Shown here: positions 45,149 to 57,100 of the stretch, piece after piece | Layout of the letters: each line of letters begins with the position of its first letter | Position numbering within the stretch: the first letter of the stretch is position 1 | DNA from: Tetracentron sinense | Taxonomy: Eukaryota > Streptophyta > Magnoliopsida > Trochodendrales > Trochodendraceae | Reading direction: 5' to 3' | NCBI GenBank assembly: GCA_015143295.1 | Contig: CM026571.1 | Span: 34,438,505-34,502,504, forward strand | DNA: 64,000 nt | Notes under the pieces: model-generated | The model's database searches: none | Told to the model about the DNA's origin: nothing | Seen by the model: only the letters and a program-made list of their open reading frames with translations | Position numbers and translations under genes: made by a program

Positions 45149-46090
45149 TCGCCACAATGGAAGCATCCTCCCGATGCTCTACGACACTCTCCCACTGGGA
45201 GTCTACGTCCACAATAATCGCACTCCTCAAAATATGAAGAGGATGACGGCGACACATATCTGGTGCCCTGAGAAAAAGTGAGGCGAGGTGCCTGTGAAGT
45301 AGTCGGACGAGGCACTAGTGGTGCAAAAGGAGGCCTCTGTGTCGGTGTAGGCCTAGGAGCTGGATAAGGGGAAATCCTAACTCTCTTCTCCGGTGGTGTC
45401 GAGCCACTAGACTGACCCTTCTGCATGACTCTTCCAAAGCCACTCTCTCTTCTCCTCAGAAACTCCTCTGAGTTCTTTTTAGCGATCATTGCCTTCCCCA
45501 CAATCTCTCGCATCTCCTCCGTCACGATCAAGTATGGTGCGAATCAGGACAACTCAACAAACTTGGCCTCATACTCGGCCACACTCTTGTTCCTTTTCCC
45601 AAGAGACATAAATTCCATCTCCTTCTGTTGTTTGACAATCTTGGGGAAGTACTGCCCATAGAAGGCATCAAGGAACTCACCCCAAGTTCAGGGCTCTCCT
45701 GCCCTAGCGGTGTCTCTCTGTCTCAACACCGCTCTCCACCAATGGTCGGCTTCTCCTTCCATCATGAAGGTAGCCCAGTCTACTCTCTACTCATCCATGC
45801 AGTGAAGAGCACAAAAGATCTTCTCTAGTTGCATGATCCATGCCTCTACCACCATGGGATCTGTAGTCCCATAGAAAGTGGGTGGATGTAGCCTTCGGAA
45901 TGCCTCGAGTCCTGAAGTGTGATGTGGAGGAGGTGGGTGTGCCAATGCCGTAGTAGCAGCATGCTGTGTAGCTGCTAGCATGGTGATGGTTTCCACCATA
46001 GTATTTAGCAACTGAGATATGTCAGGTGTTCATCACCCGATGGAGCATCACTTCTGCTACCCCTTGTATTGTATCCGCGACCCCGAGCAC
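45149..46090 (-). pseudogene. gag N-terminal two thirds of old Tekay element (fossil)
   Basis: Minus strand: gag domain region, then NSEEFLRRRESGFGRVMQKG, a Pro-rich linker and CDYCGRRLPVGECRRASGG followed by CFHCGEQ, where the young element interrupts it. Broken several times. Confidence 0.8.
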
Positions 46091-46401
46091 TGTGCCTCAT
46101 GATTATATCTTGAGGACGACAGTACAACATGAGTCTGACTTGGATACATATTCAATAACTATCTCACAATTACTCAACATACATCAAGCAGATAACAGTG
46201 TACCAAAGTATACATAACAATTGATAAGCATACAATTTTGCGTTTCTAGCATAGAGTACTAAGTTCGGTTGGGTTTCCATCGGTTATGGACTAAGACTAA
46301 ATGATTAGTCTATACTTGGAATACGACTCATTTCTCATTCTAATGCCTTGTATAAATCATGGTATCAAGTACTAAGTGATCCTACGGACTCTAATGCCTA
46401 G

Positions 46402-46413
46402 GCTTTGATACCA
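46402..46413 (-). promoter_or_regulatory. Primer binding site of old Tekay element
   Basis: TGGTATCAAAGC on the minus strand, next to the inner end of the 5' LTR; one base away from the usual tRNA-iMet match. Confidence 0.75.
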
Positions 46414-46417
46414 CCTC

Positions 46418-48911
46418 TCTCGCAACCCAAAATACCCCCTGAGAGTTAGGGATACTTTAGCTCGTGATGTGCAAATATCCGATACCAAACTATCCTGTAA
46501 AATACACAAGACAATATATAATGGAAACATAAAGTAATGTGGAAGCTTAATCGTATGCGGAAGCGTAACCCAAAAAAATTTTTGTTTCTATATATACTGT
46601 GTATTCCAAGTTTATACATACATGACAAAAGTAAAGGTGGACATGCCCACCTATCAAAATAAAAAAAGAAACCTCACAGTCTCTCCACTCAGTAGTAGTC
46701 TAGATAGGGCCACCTACCTAGGTCTCTGTCCTCCTGTGACTACATCGGGATAGGCGGATCCCTTTCTTCTACATATTCTTCTTCAACCCATGGCTCCGGC
46801 TTCCAAATGTCGAACGGACCTGTCGACATAACATGTATGCCTGAGCATGGAATACACAGTGAGCCAAAACCACTAGCTAATAGTGCTATCATAATAATAA
46901 TATCACATACAAGTGCGTAACGAAATACTAATCACAAGTTCATGCTTAAAAACTTCGTCATGGAAAATCCTTCATAAAAATTGTTCTTTTCATGGAAAAC
47001 AAGCCATCTTATGCATGTTTATGAGTTCTTATGAATGCTTGTGAGTCTCCTATTTTCTTATGAGTTCTTGTAAGCTTCCGAGTTCTAATGATTTTTCTTC
47101 TGAGCTTATGAGCTTTCTTGTGAACCCTCTTGTGAGCTTGTGAACTTTCTTGTGAGCTTATGGTCCTTGGAGACATATGCAAGATCTTAGACTTGTGAGT
47201 TTCTTATGAGTTCTTGAAAAGCCTTGCGAGACTTATCATCCGTGGAGTTTATGCAAGATCTTAGACTTGATCCTTGTGAGCATGAAGTAACCGATCTTGG
47301 AATATCAACCCAAAGTTTGGCTTTGTCAATGCTTATGCTTCTTTCTTATGAATGCCTTTGAAAACCTTTCTTATCATTTCTTGAAATACATGCTTATGCA
47401 AAAACCTCGGTCATATGAACTTAGCGTGCATGGAGTGCTTGTGAGCATTATCATATACATATATTGAAAACCTTAAACAATTCATATGAATTCAGACAAG
47501 ACATATTAGCATCATGTTATATTTAGAATTTCTAGAACATAGAGCATTTTCATTCATTACATCACATCATCAAGATCTTGGCTTCTAAGCCTATCTCACC
47601 ACATCATACATAGAATCAAGATTTATTAGGAAATAATAATAATCTCACACAAGTGTAACTATATTAATCCCTTTATTTCAAAAACCCCCAAATCAAGAAC
47701 CCTAGTTACTCATTTGATCATAATGCAGTTCACCCATAATCCCTCATTTACCATTTGTATCATATTAAAGCTAAAATCACCTATTAAATCATATTTTCCC
47801 ATCTTGGTATGATAACAAGGCTAGATAGTTGGCTAACTTACTTGAAAAGCTTAAGTCTTGGCTTGGAAGGATGATTGAATACAAGCTTGAGCTTGAAAAT
47901 GGATATCCACACTCAATGATGAAGATCCAAGCTTGTGGAAGCTTAGATTTGACCTCCACTTGATAATCCAAACTCCCCTGGAACAAAACCCTCACTTCTC
48001 CCCTTCTTCCTCTCCAAAATCTCTCTAATTTTGTCTTAGAGGGTTTATGAAATCCTTTCCCAAGAAATTTGGGTATATAAGGACAATGGGGTGGTCAAAG
48101 ACCATCACACTCTTAATGAATTGGCTAAAAAATGACCGAAAATGGCCAAAATTGTGAGGTTCGGTCGACTGGTGGTGCCCATCGGTCGACCACTTCAAAA
48201 TAGGCTTTTTGGCATAATTTCCCATACAAAATTCGAACTGTTCGGTTGACCGGTAGTGTGGTTCGGTCGACCAGATTGAGGGTCGGTCGACTAGATTTGT
48301 GTTCTGTCGACCGGTTGCTGATCCAGTTTGGTATTTTGGCCATAACTTTTGACTCCCTTTTCTGATTTTTACAATTAAACTTACGTTGGATTCATCTTTG
48401 AAAGGGGAAATACTTTCATGTTTTATAAAACTCCTAATTTTGAGTTTTACATAGTCTAAATGGGCCCACAAATGGACTAGTCCAACATGACTGCTGAATC
48501 GACAGCAGACCACCTTTCGGAAATCTCACATTTGACATAACTTAAGCTCAAAATCTGAATAAGTGTAAAGAATGAAACTTTAAGAGGGTGTAAATAAATT
48601 TCCAAAAATTCAAGAATCACTCAATTCTGATTAGCGGTGATAATTCTAGAGCTACTTAAAGTTGAGGTATGTTAAGGCATCTCTCTTTTTCACACTTTGA
48701 ACTTTTTACAACTTATGTTTTACTCCCACACACATTAAATTGAAACTCCCTTAACACTTTAAAACATTAATAATACCATGAACATAAATTGGACTCCAAA
48801 AAGCTCTTTCGTAGAATAACACAACCATTACAAAACCTAAGGTTTTGAACCTTAACACACTATTCACTGGCCCTATTCACAGACCAATGAATTCGGTTCC
48901 GGGGTTCTACA
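46418..48911 (-). repeat. 5' LTR of old Tekay element
   Basis: Homologous over its length to 23342-25884. TATA-like TTATATACC (minus) near 48073-48080, GGTCGACCGG-type palindromes at 48160-48320, degenerate CTTGTGAGC repeats near 47100-47160, and a decayed micro-ORF. Confidence 0.9.
46689..46829 (-). pseudogene. Decayed copy of LTR micro-ORF
   Basis: Counterpart of 23613-23750 in the other LTR of the same element; the PEPWVEEEYVEERDPP core is still readable. The reading frame is no longer intact. Confidence 0.5.
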
Positions 48912-49466
48912 CATCCATCTAACATTATTTTTAGAAAATATTAATCATAATTGAATTAAGCTTCACCATAGTTAAAAATTGGTTAAAAGGGACACGGGTA
49001 CATTGAGATCAGCTAGGAAGGACACTATTGCCCAAGTAATGGACCCTAGAGAGTTGGGGGGGGGGGGGGGGGGGGGAGTGAATAGGGTCTTGGCAAATTA
49101 AAAATTCTTTCCTAATCCTTATTGAAGAATTTGAATTAATCTAATTAAAAGGGAATTGAAATCTAGCAATTCTACAATCAATAAAATAGTAATGAAGAAT
49201 AAAGGAGAAAGAGAGCAAACACAAGATATGATCTCGAGGTTCGTCCTTGCCTCAAGCTTCCTACTTGAGGATTCAACACGATCCACTAATCGCACGATCT
49301 TCTTCCGGGTGAAGATCAAACCTTTAAACTTTGAAAAAGCCGGTGAACCTCAAAAATAATATTTGAGTTGAAAACTCACAAATTCAAGGGGGTGGCTAGA
49401 TCTTCCTACAAAGTCTATCTACCCTTTTTAAGATTTAAAAATTCAGTTATTAACTAAGGGAGGAAG
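48912..49466 (-). repeat. SIRE-type LTR end fragments
   Basis: 49334-49466 aligns with the LTR 3' portion at about 4710-4845 (AAATAATATTTGAGTTGA..., CTCACAAATTCAAGGGGGT). 49034-49110 resembles the antisense of the SIRE LTR end (GACCTATTCACCCCCCTC...), with the G-run expanded to 21 (49056-49076). The first ~120 bases are unassigned. Interrupted at 49466 by the Angela-like LTR. Confidence 0.6.
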
Positions 49467-51678
49467 TGTTGGACATATATGCCCTCGAAAGCCAATAAAA
49501 GACTTTTCTATATTGATTAGACAAGCATCACATTCACACAACCAACTATAAAGGGTATTTATATTAATTACTGTCTCATATGATGAAGACATAAAGTTCC
49601 ATAGGTAACATTGTAAGAAAATCATGCAAATGTTGCGAAGAGATATGATTTTCCAGTTCCTTGTAAACCTAATATTGTTCGAAGCCTCTAGAGTACTGGT
49701 TGGGCGCCGTACTTCATCATGGCTTGCACATGTGTAGTTCTATGAGATAGTGTGATGAATCTCATTCACAGAGAGTGGTGACTCCTGACTAACATGTGAG
49801 TATATATAGCAAGTACATAATACTGAACGGGATCACTAGTGGATATCCTATGGAATACACTGTCAGATTGTATTAGGGTTATTTATTTGACAAATTGTCC
49901 TTAGACCTAAGAGGTTAACATCTTCTCAGACATCTGTCTATATGGCTTTGATGTGTCAATCGATAATGTCCAATACATAGGACTAACTCCGGGTACGTTG
50001 GGTCATGTACAAAATGTTTGGAGAAGTGTGTAAGCACTCAATAAGGAATCCAGAACTCCTTAATTGGAGATAATGATATCAAGGTGATACTTGTTGAACT
50101 AAACTGTTAAATCCAGTACTGGTGCTTTTCGATAAAATGGTCTTTATCGAACTTGATATTTTCAATATGGAAAAGTATATATAAATATATGTGTCTGTTT
50201 TTTTCTAATGTTTCTTCAAAAGTGTTTTGGAGGTTTAGTTCAATGAAAAAGTAATCATGAGAAAGGGTTCTATTCATAAGCTAGAGACTAGACAGTGAAA
50301 TTGTTCCAATCCCAGAAGCTTACAAGTGATATCGGAATATGGAAGGATTTATTTGTAAATAAATCTTGAGATAGAAATACCTGCAAGTAATCCTCTATTT
50401 TCTGGAGGTTAATCATGTTGTGTTAATTGACATTAATTGTGATTGGTGGAAGTCCAGGGATATAAATAAAATTCTATAATCCAAATGGAGTGTAGGAAAG
50501 GTGTTTCCTAGTAACAATGCTTTAACCAAAAAGGTGAAGTACTTGGTCCCACAACCAGAAATAGGAGATCCCTTTAGATCCCATACACAAGGACTTTCTT
50601 AAAGTATTTAATTTAATTATTAATTAAATTAATTAATTTCTCTAAGTAATCACTATATGGTATAGTGAAGCTCTAAAAGGTGGAATCACATTAGATGTGA
50701 AAAACCAAATGGGTAGGACCGATTGTGAATTACTTTAAAAGATTAATTAAAGTGACCTAATAGGGTTTGGAACCCTAGGGGAGTGTGGAGTGGGGCCCAC
50801 CTAGGGTAGGACACCCACTTGAAGGAGATAATAATAGTTATTATTATTTAAATAGTTTCTAATAACTAATATCCTTATTGGATAAGGTTAGTTAGAGTTA
50901 GTTACTAATTAAAATTCCTTGTTGGACAAGGATTCAATTAGTTTCTTACTAATCAAGGAATCCTAATTGGATTAGGATAAGGATAAGATTAGTTGCATAC
51001 TAATGGATGAGGTTTGTTTCTATTAATGATTAATCCTAATTGGATTAGAAGAAATCAAGAATAGAAAGAATTGAGGAATCCTTATTGGATAAGGATTAGG
51101 AGACTTGGGTTGCAAGCAACCCAAGCAAACCCTTTAAATAGAGGTGGATGTCCAAGACTTGGGACATAATTAAAAATTCCAGATTTTTAATATCACCTCT
51201 CCTCTCCTCAAAGTCCACGCCCTCCCCTCTCTTTCTAGAGGTGTACAGTCACCCCTCTCCCCTTTTCTCTTCTCTTGTTTTTCTAGTTTGAAAAAATAAA
51301 GAAGAAGATCAAGGATCTTGTTCATCAAGAAAGAGTTCTTGATCAATAAAGATTGGATCTTTATTTCAAGATCCTAGAGCTGGAAATTTGGAAGGGCCAT
51401 TAGCTTCCATTAAAGAAAGCTTTAAAGAAAAAGAAGGTCTATGTGGATTGCGAAGGAGACTTGACGCTTGTGAAGTTTCGTCGGTTTTCTTATTCGATCT
51501 TAGATTTTTCTATCTACCATTTTCTCGTGGATTTTACTTATCTATTTGTAAGTCGCAAAGGTGATTGTGATTTTTACTCTCATTAAATAAAATCAATTAG
51601 AATCTTAGTCAGATCTTGGGATTCGATGTATGCCCCCCAAGAACTGTGTTTCTAAAATTAAAAAGAAGCATACTTTCA
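49467..51678 (+). repeat. LTR of Angela-like element
   Basis: TGTTGGACATAT...ACTTTCA, 2212 bases, followed one base later by TGGTGTCAGAGC (51680-51691), a tRNA-iMet-type primer site with one difference from the usual form. AT-rich and rich in ATTAGGATTAAG-like words (50860-51110). TATA-like TTTAAATAGAGG near 51132. Confidence 0.65.
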
Positions 51679-52871
51679 TTGGTGTCAGAGCCTTGGCTAT
51701 GCTTCTCTTTGATTTTATTGAGTTTAATCAAGATTTATATCAAGATTGCCTCCCCTATGAATTTTGGTTACCTTAATGAATCAATATTCTAGATTCTTGA
51801 TGATTAGCTAATCATTGGTAGGGTTAAGGGATCCCCCTCTAATTATTGAAGGAGTAATCAAGCCCTTAGAAATTAGTGTGATACTAATTTCAGTTTTGGA
51901 TGATTTCAAAACCTCTCTTAATTCTAATGGGGATAGGTATATAGAGATATAAATTTGGTTAAAGCCCTTAAGGATTTAGAGATCCTTTTTGAGAGCCCAG
52001 AGCAAGTTTTCCCTTTGATATAGACCACTTAGATTCCCATTGATATTTAGGCTAGCATATAATGATGAGATTTTATTTATTAATTGTTAATTAATAAATC
52101 CCATGGTGTTTGACACCCTTGCTTAAGCATTCTTTGAGATTAAAGCTTATTTCGATTTGAATTGATTTATGAATTTTCGGATTTGTATTTGATTAGAAGA
52201 ATCGATACAGTTTTAGTATTTCGGCCATAACTTTATGACCGTAAGTTTGATTTAGGTCTGTCAATACATCGTTTCAAAGCCGTCGAAAAGATCTAAAACT
52301 TTCATGAAGAAATTTTTTACAGAATCAATCGTTTTGAGGGTCAAAACTTGAGTCGAAAATCTAAAGCGGGAAAAAGAGTTTTCTAAATTAATTTTCCAAG
52401 AGGCTTTCAAAATTTTCCTAAAGTCCATTATTTGATTTGAGAGCTTGGGATGCTATTAAATAGTTTAATGGGCTATCAATTAATTAAATAGTTTAATTAT
52501 TTGATTCGAGATCCCTATCCTAGCTGAATTTAATATGGCGCTTTCTATTTGTTTATCAATTGAGGAATGTGAGGATGAATTTTAGGATTAGATTAAATTT
52601 TAGAGAAATTATTTCTCTTAATGATTTTCCAAGCATTAAAGGAAAATTTTTTCCTTTTAATGATAATCTAAAAGCCCTAAGAATTCATTCTTGACATGCT
52701 TGCTTTATTATTTGCTCTAGGGTTTATCTATTAAATGTTAATAGAGGCCTTAACCATATGGAAAATAGTTTCCCTAAGGTTAGCAAAACCCTTGTTGAGG
52801 TTATGGACTTTCTAAGTTATTTACCATGTCATGTTATTATTCATAGTTGATGAATAGTTAATATATATTCT
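51679..52871 (+). other. Non-coding interior after Angela-like LTR
   Basis: Begins with the primer site. No ORF above about 60 codons with recognisable content, and no copia gag wording. It is cut at about 52871 by the SIRE 5' LTR. Confidence 0.5.
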
Positions 52872-54091
52872 TGTTTATAAAGTCAAATGTTGTTGGCAAA
52901 ATTCCGAGCCCAAAATGTTGTATTTAGGTCATAGTAGGTCTCATTTGGTTTGAAGACAAAGTGAAGAAGAAGTCGTGAAGGATCTTGAAGTCTCATCACT
53001 CACAGTGGCTCAAAAGTTGGGATTAAGAAAGAGACCTAGTTGACCCTATGATACCTCATGAAAATACTCATTCATCATTAAAAATAAGTCAAATTGGAGA
53101 AGGGGTGATAGGGGAATGCATTCAATGGTTAAAAAGTTGAAAAACCAAAGTAATGCACCCCAGGGTCGACCCTGTCCGTTTTGGGTCGACCTTGCAGAGC
53201 CCCCAATTTGTACCATGCTTTTTAGAAGAGAGTGAAAATTGTGAGGGTCGACCCTGAGGGCCAACCGGTCGACTGAAAGGCACCATCCGGTCGACCGAAT
53301 GTGCCCCATGGGTTAACCCTGATATGGATTTTAGGCTGAAACTTGATTTTGCTATAATGGGTCGACCCAGGGACCCCCAGGGTCGACCCTGATATGAAAA
53401 AAACTTTCCAAAATCACTTTTTAACAACTTCTAATCCCTTGGTATAGGGGACTTCTCCCAATCCGTGAGGAACATCAATTGGAGACTTTTTAGAGCACTT
53501 TATGCTTGCTTTGAGCTTATGAAAACTCTTTGGTTCATTGATCTTCATCTCCAAATAATTGACCTCTAGGTTTTGCATGGTTCTAAAGCATATTTTCTAT
53601 ACTTTGCATTAAATGATCCTTAAACATCAAGAGATCACCCTATGGCTTCCACAAACCCTAAAACTCACTGTTGCTCTACTGTGAGTGGTGGTTAGCCTGT
53701 GCTAAAGCCGTCAAGGACGGAGATCGGTCTTTGGAGACCGTGGTTGATCACTTTGAGTAAGATTGGCCGGTGAGGAACCGGAGCTGCTGTTGCGGAGATC
53801 GAACGTGCTGTGTTCGTGGTTTGCAAACTGATGAATCGATACCGAGGAACGTTGTGTCGTGTCCGGTTGGCTAAGATTCAAGTCTTGTATTGTTTAAATC
53901 TTCTCATAGTGGATTCTGTGCTGGACTAGGTCCCGTGGTTTTTCCCGGAAGGGTTTTCCACATAAAAACCCTGTGTGTTCAAGTGAGTTTGGCTGTGTGT
54001 GATTTATTAAAATTAAAATTGGTAGTGAAAATTATAGTAGACCTATTCACCCCCCTCTAGGTCTAAGAGTGCATTGGAATAAGGAATTTCA
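52872..54091 (+). repeat. 5' LTR of SIRE-type element
   Basis: Start placed at TGTTTATAAAGTCAAATG by comparison with the 3' copy (63585). Ends ...GGAATTTCA. Eight GGGTCGACCCTG or CCGGTCGACCGA-type palindromes at 53160-53395. The 3' half carries phrases used by many SIRE LTRs (CACGGGACC antisense, CCCGGAAGGG, ATTCACCCCCCTCTAGGTC). Confidence 0.85.
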
Positions 54092-54093
54092 AT

Positions 54094-54105
54094 TGGTATC
54101 AGAGC
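54094..54105 (+). promoter_or_regulatory. Primer binding site (tRNA-iMet type)
   Basis: TGGTATCAGAGC, two bases after the LTR end. Confidence 0.9.
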
Positions 54106-54184
54106 AGGTTCACTCATAAGGTTAAATCCCTTAAGTGTGATCTTGTGTCTATCCTTAAGTCTGACTACTTTATGAGAGGGTGGA

Positions 54185-57100
54185 TCCATCTCTCGTCCCC
54201 CACTGTTTGATGGGAACAATTATGCATATTGAAAAGCTCGAATGAGAGCATTTCTCAAATCCATAGACGAGAGAATCTGGATGTCCATTCAGGATGGATG
54301 GACTCCACCGGTGAATATTCTAGGTGATGTAATTCTCACTAAAAGCATCAAGGATTGGAGCAAAGAAGAGCTCGAGACAAGTGGTTGGAACACGAAAGGT
54401 CTCAATGCCATCTTTACTGCAGTCACTGTTGAAGAATTCAGATGAATCTCTTCATGTGAAACAGCAAAGGAGGCCTGGGATATTTTGGAAATGACTCATG
54501 AAGGTACAACCACTGTTAAGATCTCTAAGCTTCAAATTCTCACCACAAAATTTGAAAATCTAAAAATGGAGGACAATGACACTTTTGATGAATTCTATGC
54601 TAAACTAAGTGATATTTTCAAATCTAGTTTCAACCTGGGTGAGAAAATCAGTGAGTCCAAAATTGTTAGAAAAATCCTTAGATCTCCACCGGAAAGGTTT
54701 CAATCTAAGGTCACTGCCATCGAAGAGAGCAAGAATGTCGATGTTCTCAAGATTGAGGAATTGGTCGGATTACTCCAAACCTATGAACTCAATCTTCGAT
54801 CATCCAAGAAAAACAAATCTGTAGCCTTGAAAACTGTCAAGGAGACCTTGGATGAGGATGACAGTGATGCTGAGTTGGGAGAGAAGGAATTGGCTCTATT
54901 TGTTAAAAAATTTCAAAAATATCTGAAAACAAATAGAAGGTTCAAGCCTAAAGCAGGAGGAAAACCTCTTGAAAAGCCAAAGTCAAAACCTTGGGATAAC
55001 AAGAAAGTCCCCAAAGGAACTAACGAGAAATCTCGTGGCATTCAATACTATGAATGCAAAGGCTATGGCCATATCTCACCTGATTGCCCTAATAAGAAGA
55101 AGTCTGAGGGAAAGGTGATGAATGCCACATGGGATGACAGTGATTCTGATGAAGAATAATCTGAAAGTTCTACCTCAAGTGAGGAATCGGAAAATCACAT
55201 GGCTTTCACTGTCACCCTATTAGAGATAGACCATCCTCCCACTACTCACGAAGAAAAGAGTGATGAAGATCAAGTGAGTCTGGTGAAGATCATGATCAGA
55301 GTCACACTGTCTCTGAGTCTGATGAAGATATGGACAAAGCCTATGAAAGGTTGTTCTCTGAAAGCCTTAAGCTGAAGAAAGCAAAGATCTATTTGAACAA
55401 ACAACTTAAATTTACCCAACAGGAAAGAGACTCTTGCAAACTAGAAGCAGAATGGAAGAATGCTCTAGTTTCTCAGCTTGAAAGTGAAAAGGATGAATTG
55501 GTGTCCAAACTAGAATACCTTGAGGAAGAAAATGCCTCTCTATCCAAATAGATCAAGGTTCTAGAAACCGAGGAAGAAAACTCCATGAGTGTATCTGAAG
55601 AGTCAAAGGCTTGAATTTCAGAATTGGAATCTGAAAGAAATAACCTTATTAAAAAAGTTAGATTTCTAGAAAAAGAATTTCTTGATATTCTTAAAGTTAA
55701 GGATGGGCTAGCTAAGAAAGTAACTGAACTCGAAAAAGAAGCTAGACTCCTTGGTAATACTCAAATCTTGGATAAACTGGCTAGCATGCAGTGCTCAACA
55801 GTAAACATGTCCGGCATAGGACATCCAGATGGACCATCCGGCCCTTTGAATGTCGGAACAATGTCTACTGCAACATTTGAGCCAATACATGAAAATCCAA
55901 GATTTGTGGGTTCTAACTCCTTAGGATCAACATCCAGGATGCCAAACTCTCAGTTGTACCAAACTTTTGTTACATCTGGACAAGGTAAAAATTCAACTGA
56001 AACTGAGAGAACAAAAGTTCAGTCCAAGGCTAACAGATCTCCTCCTTCCAGGTTTATTCCCACTTGTCACCATTGTGGAGTGAAGGGTCACATCCGACCT
56101 AACTGCAATGCCTTTAGGAGAAGTCCCCGAAATGCTTCTTGGAATCAAACACAACATCAAGGGAATCTCCAAAGGCAAATTCAAGCCTTAGCAGAAAAGT
56201 CTAAGAGTTTGAGTGAAGAAGTGATGAAAATTGCTCAACTCTCTAGTACACAAAATGGTCGTGACACTTCTTATGCTCATCATGAAGAAGGTAACAGGAT
56301 GAACCAAAATGCAAGGTTCACCTAGAAAAGAAGGAAGAACAGAAGATCTAACAAGAAGAAGGTCATGCCTACAAATGAAGTGAACAAAGATCATAGGGTT
56401 CCCCAATCGTCTAAGTTCATTCATGTGAGAAAGGTGATCTAAAATGCCTTGTCATCCATACCGCTTTGAAAGCCCAAAATTCTGACATGTGGTATTTCGA
56501 TAGTGGATGCTCCAAACACATGACAGGTAACAAGTCCCTCTTTACTCATCTTGAGGAATGCTCAGATGCGACTGTTACTTTTGGTGATAGAAGTAAATCC
56601 TTTGTGAAAGGAAAAGGTGTCATTCAAGCACCATGCATTCCTAAACTGAATGATGTCTTGTTTGTAGAAGGACTGAAAGCTAATCTAATTAGCATAAGTC
56701 AATTGTGCGATGATCACCATGTTGTCCACTTCACCAACAACAAGTGTTCTGTTATGGATGACAAAGGTGTGTGTGTTCTGGAAGGGTCAAGAACCACTGA
56801 CAATTGTTATGGTTTAATGCCTAGTGTTGGTTCTTCTCAAATGTGCAACAGGGCTAAAGTTGAAGAAGTTGAATTGTGGCACAGGAGGCTAGGTCACATG
56901 AATTTCAAAGACCTAAGCAAACTCTCAAAACACGAGCGTGTGAGAGGTGTGCCAAAACTAGGGAAGCCCTCTACTGCTGTGTGTGGGTCATGTCAAATTG
57001 GCAAAAAAATTAAAAGTCCACACAAGAAGGCTTCAAATAGCGCTACCTCACACCCACTAGAACTAATACACATGGATCTCATGGGTCCAACTCGAACTGA

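Larger units (their letters stand above)
23342..48911 (-). mobile_element. Tekay/Del-type Ty3/gypsy chromovirus, old, split by nested insertions
   Basis: Minus-strand element: 5' LTR on the right (46418-48911), then gag, protease, RT, RNase H, integrase with chromodomain, polypurine tract and 3' LTR on the left (23342-25884). Removing the two insertions (27502-32951 and 35142-45143) leaves about 10.1 kb, the size of the intact relative inside it. Flanks CATCT (left) and CATCC (right) look like a 5-bp duplication with one change. The first ~450 aligned LTR bases differ at about 7 percent, suggesting 2-3 million years. Broken many times. Confidence 0.9.
49467..52871 (+). mobile_element. Angela-like Ty1/copia element, 5' part, apparently non-coding
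   Basis: A long LTR starting TGTTGGACATATATGCCCTCG (compare the Angela/BARE phrase TGTTGGAAATATGCCCTAGAG), then a primer site and about 1.2 kb of interior without any gag-like ORF, then the SIRE insertion. The rest is probably beyond the window. Could be a large non-autonomous derivative or simply a long leader. Confidence 0.6.
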
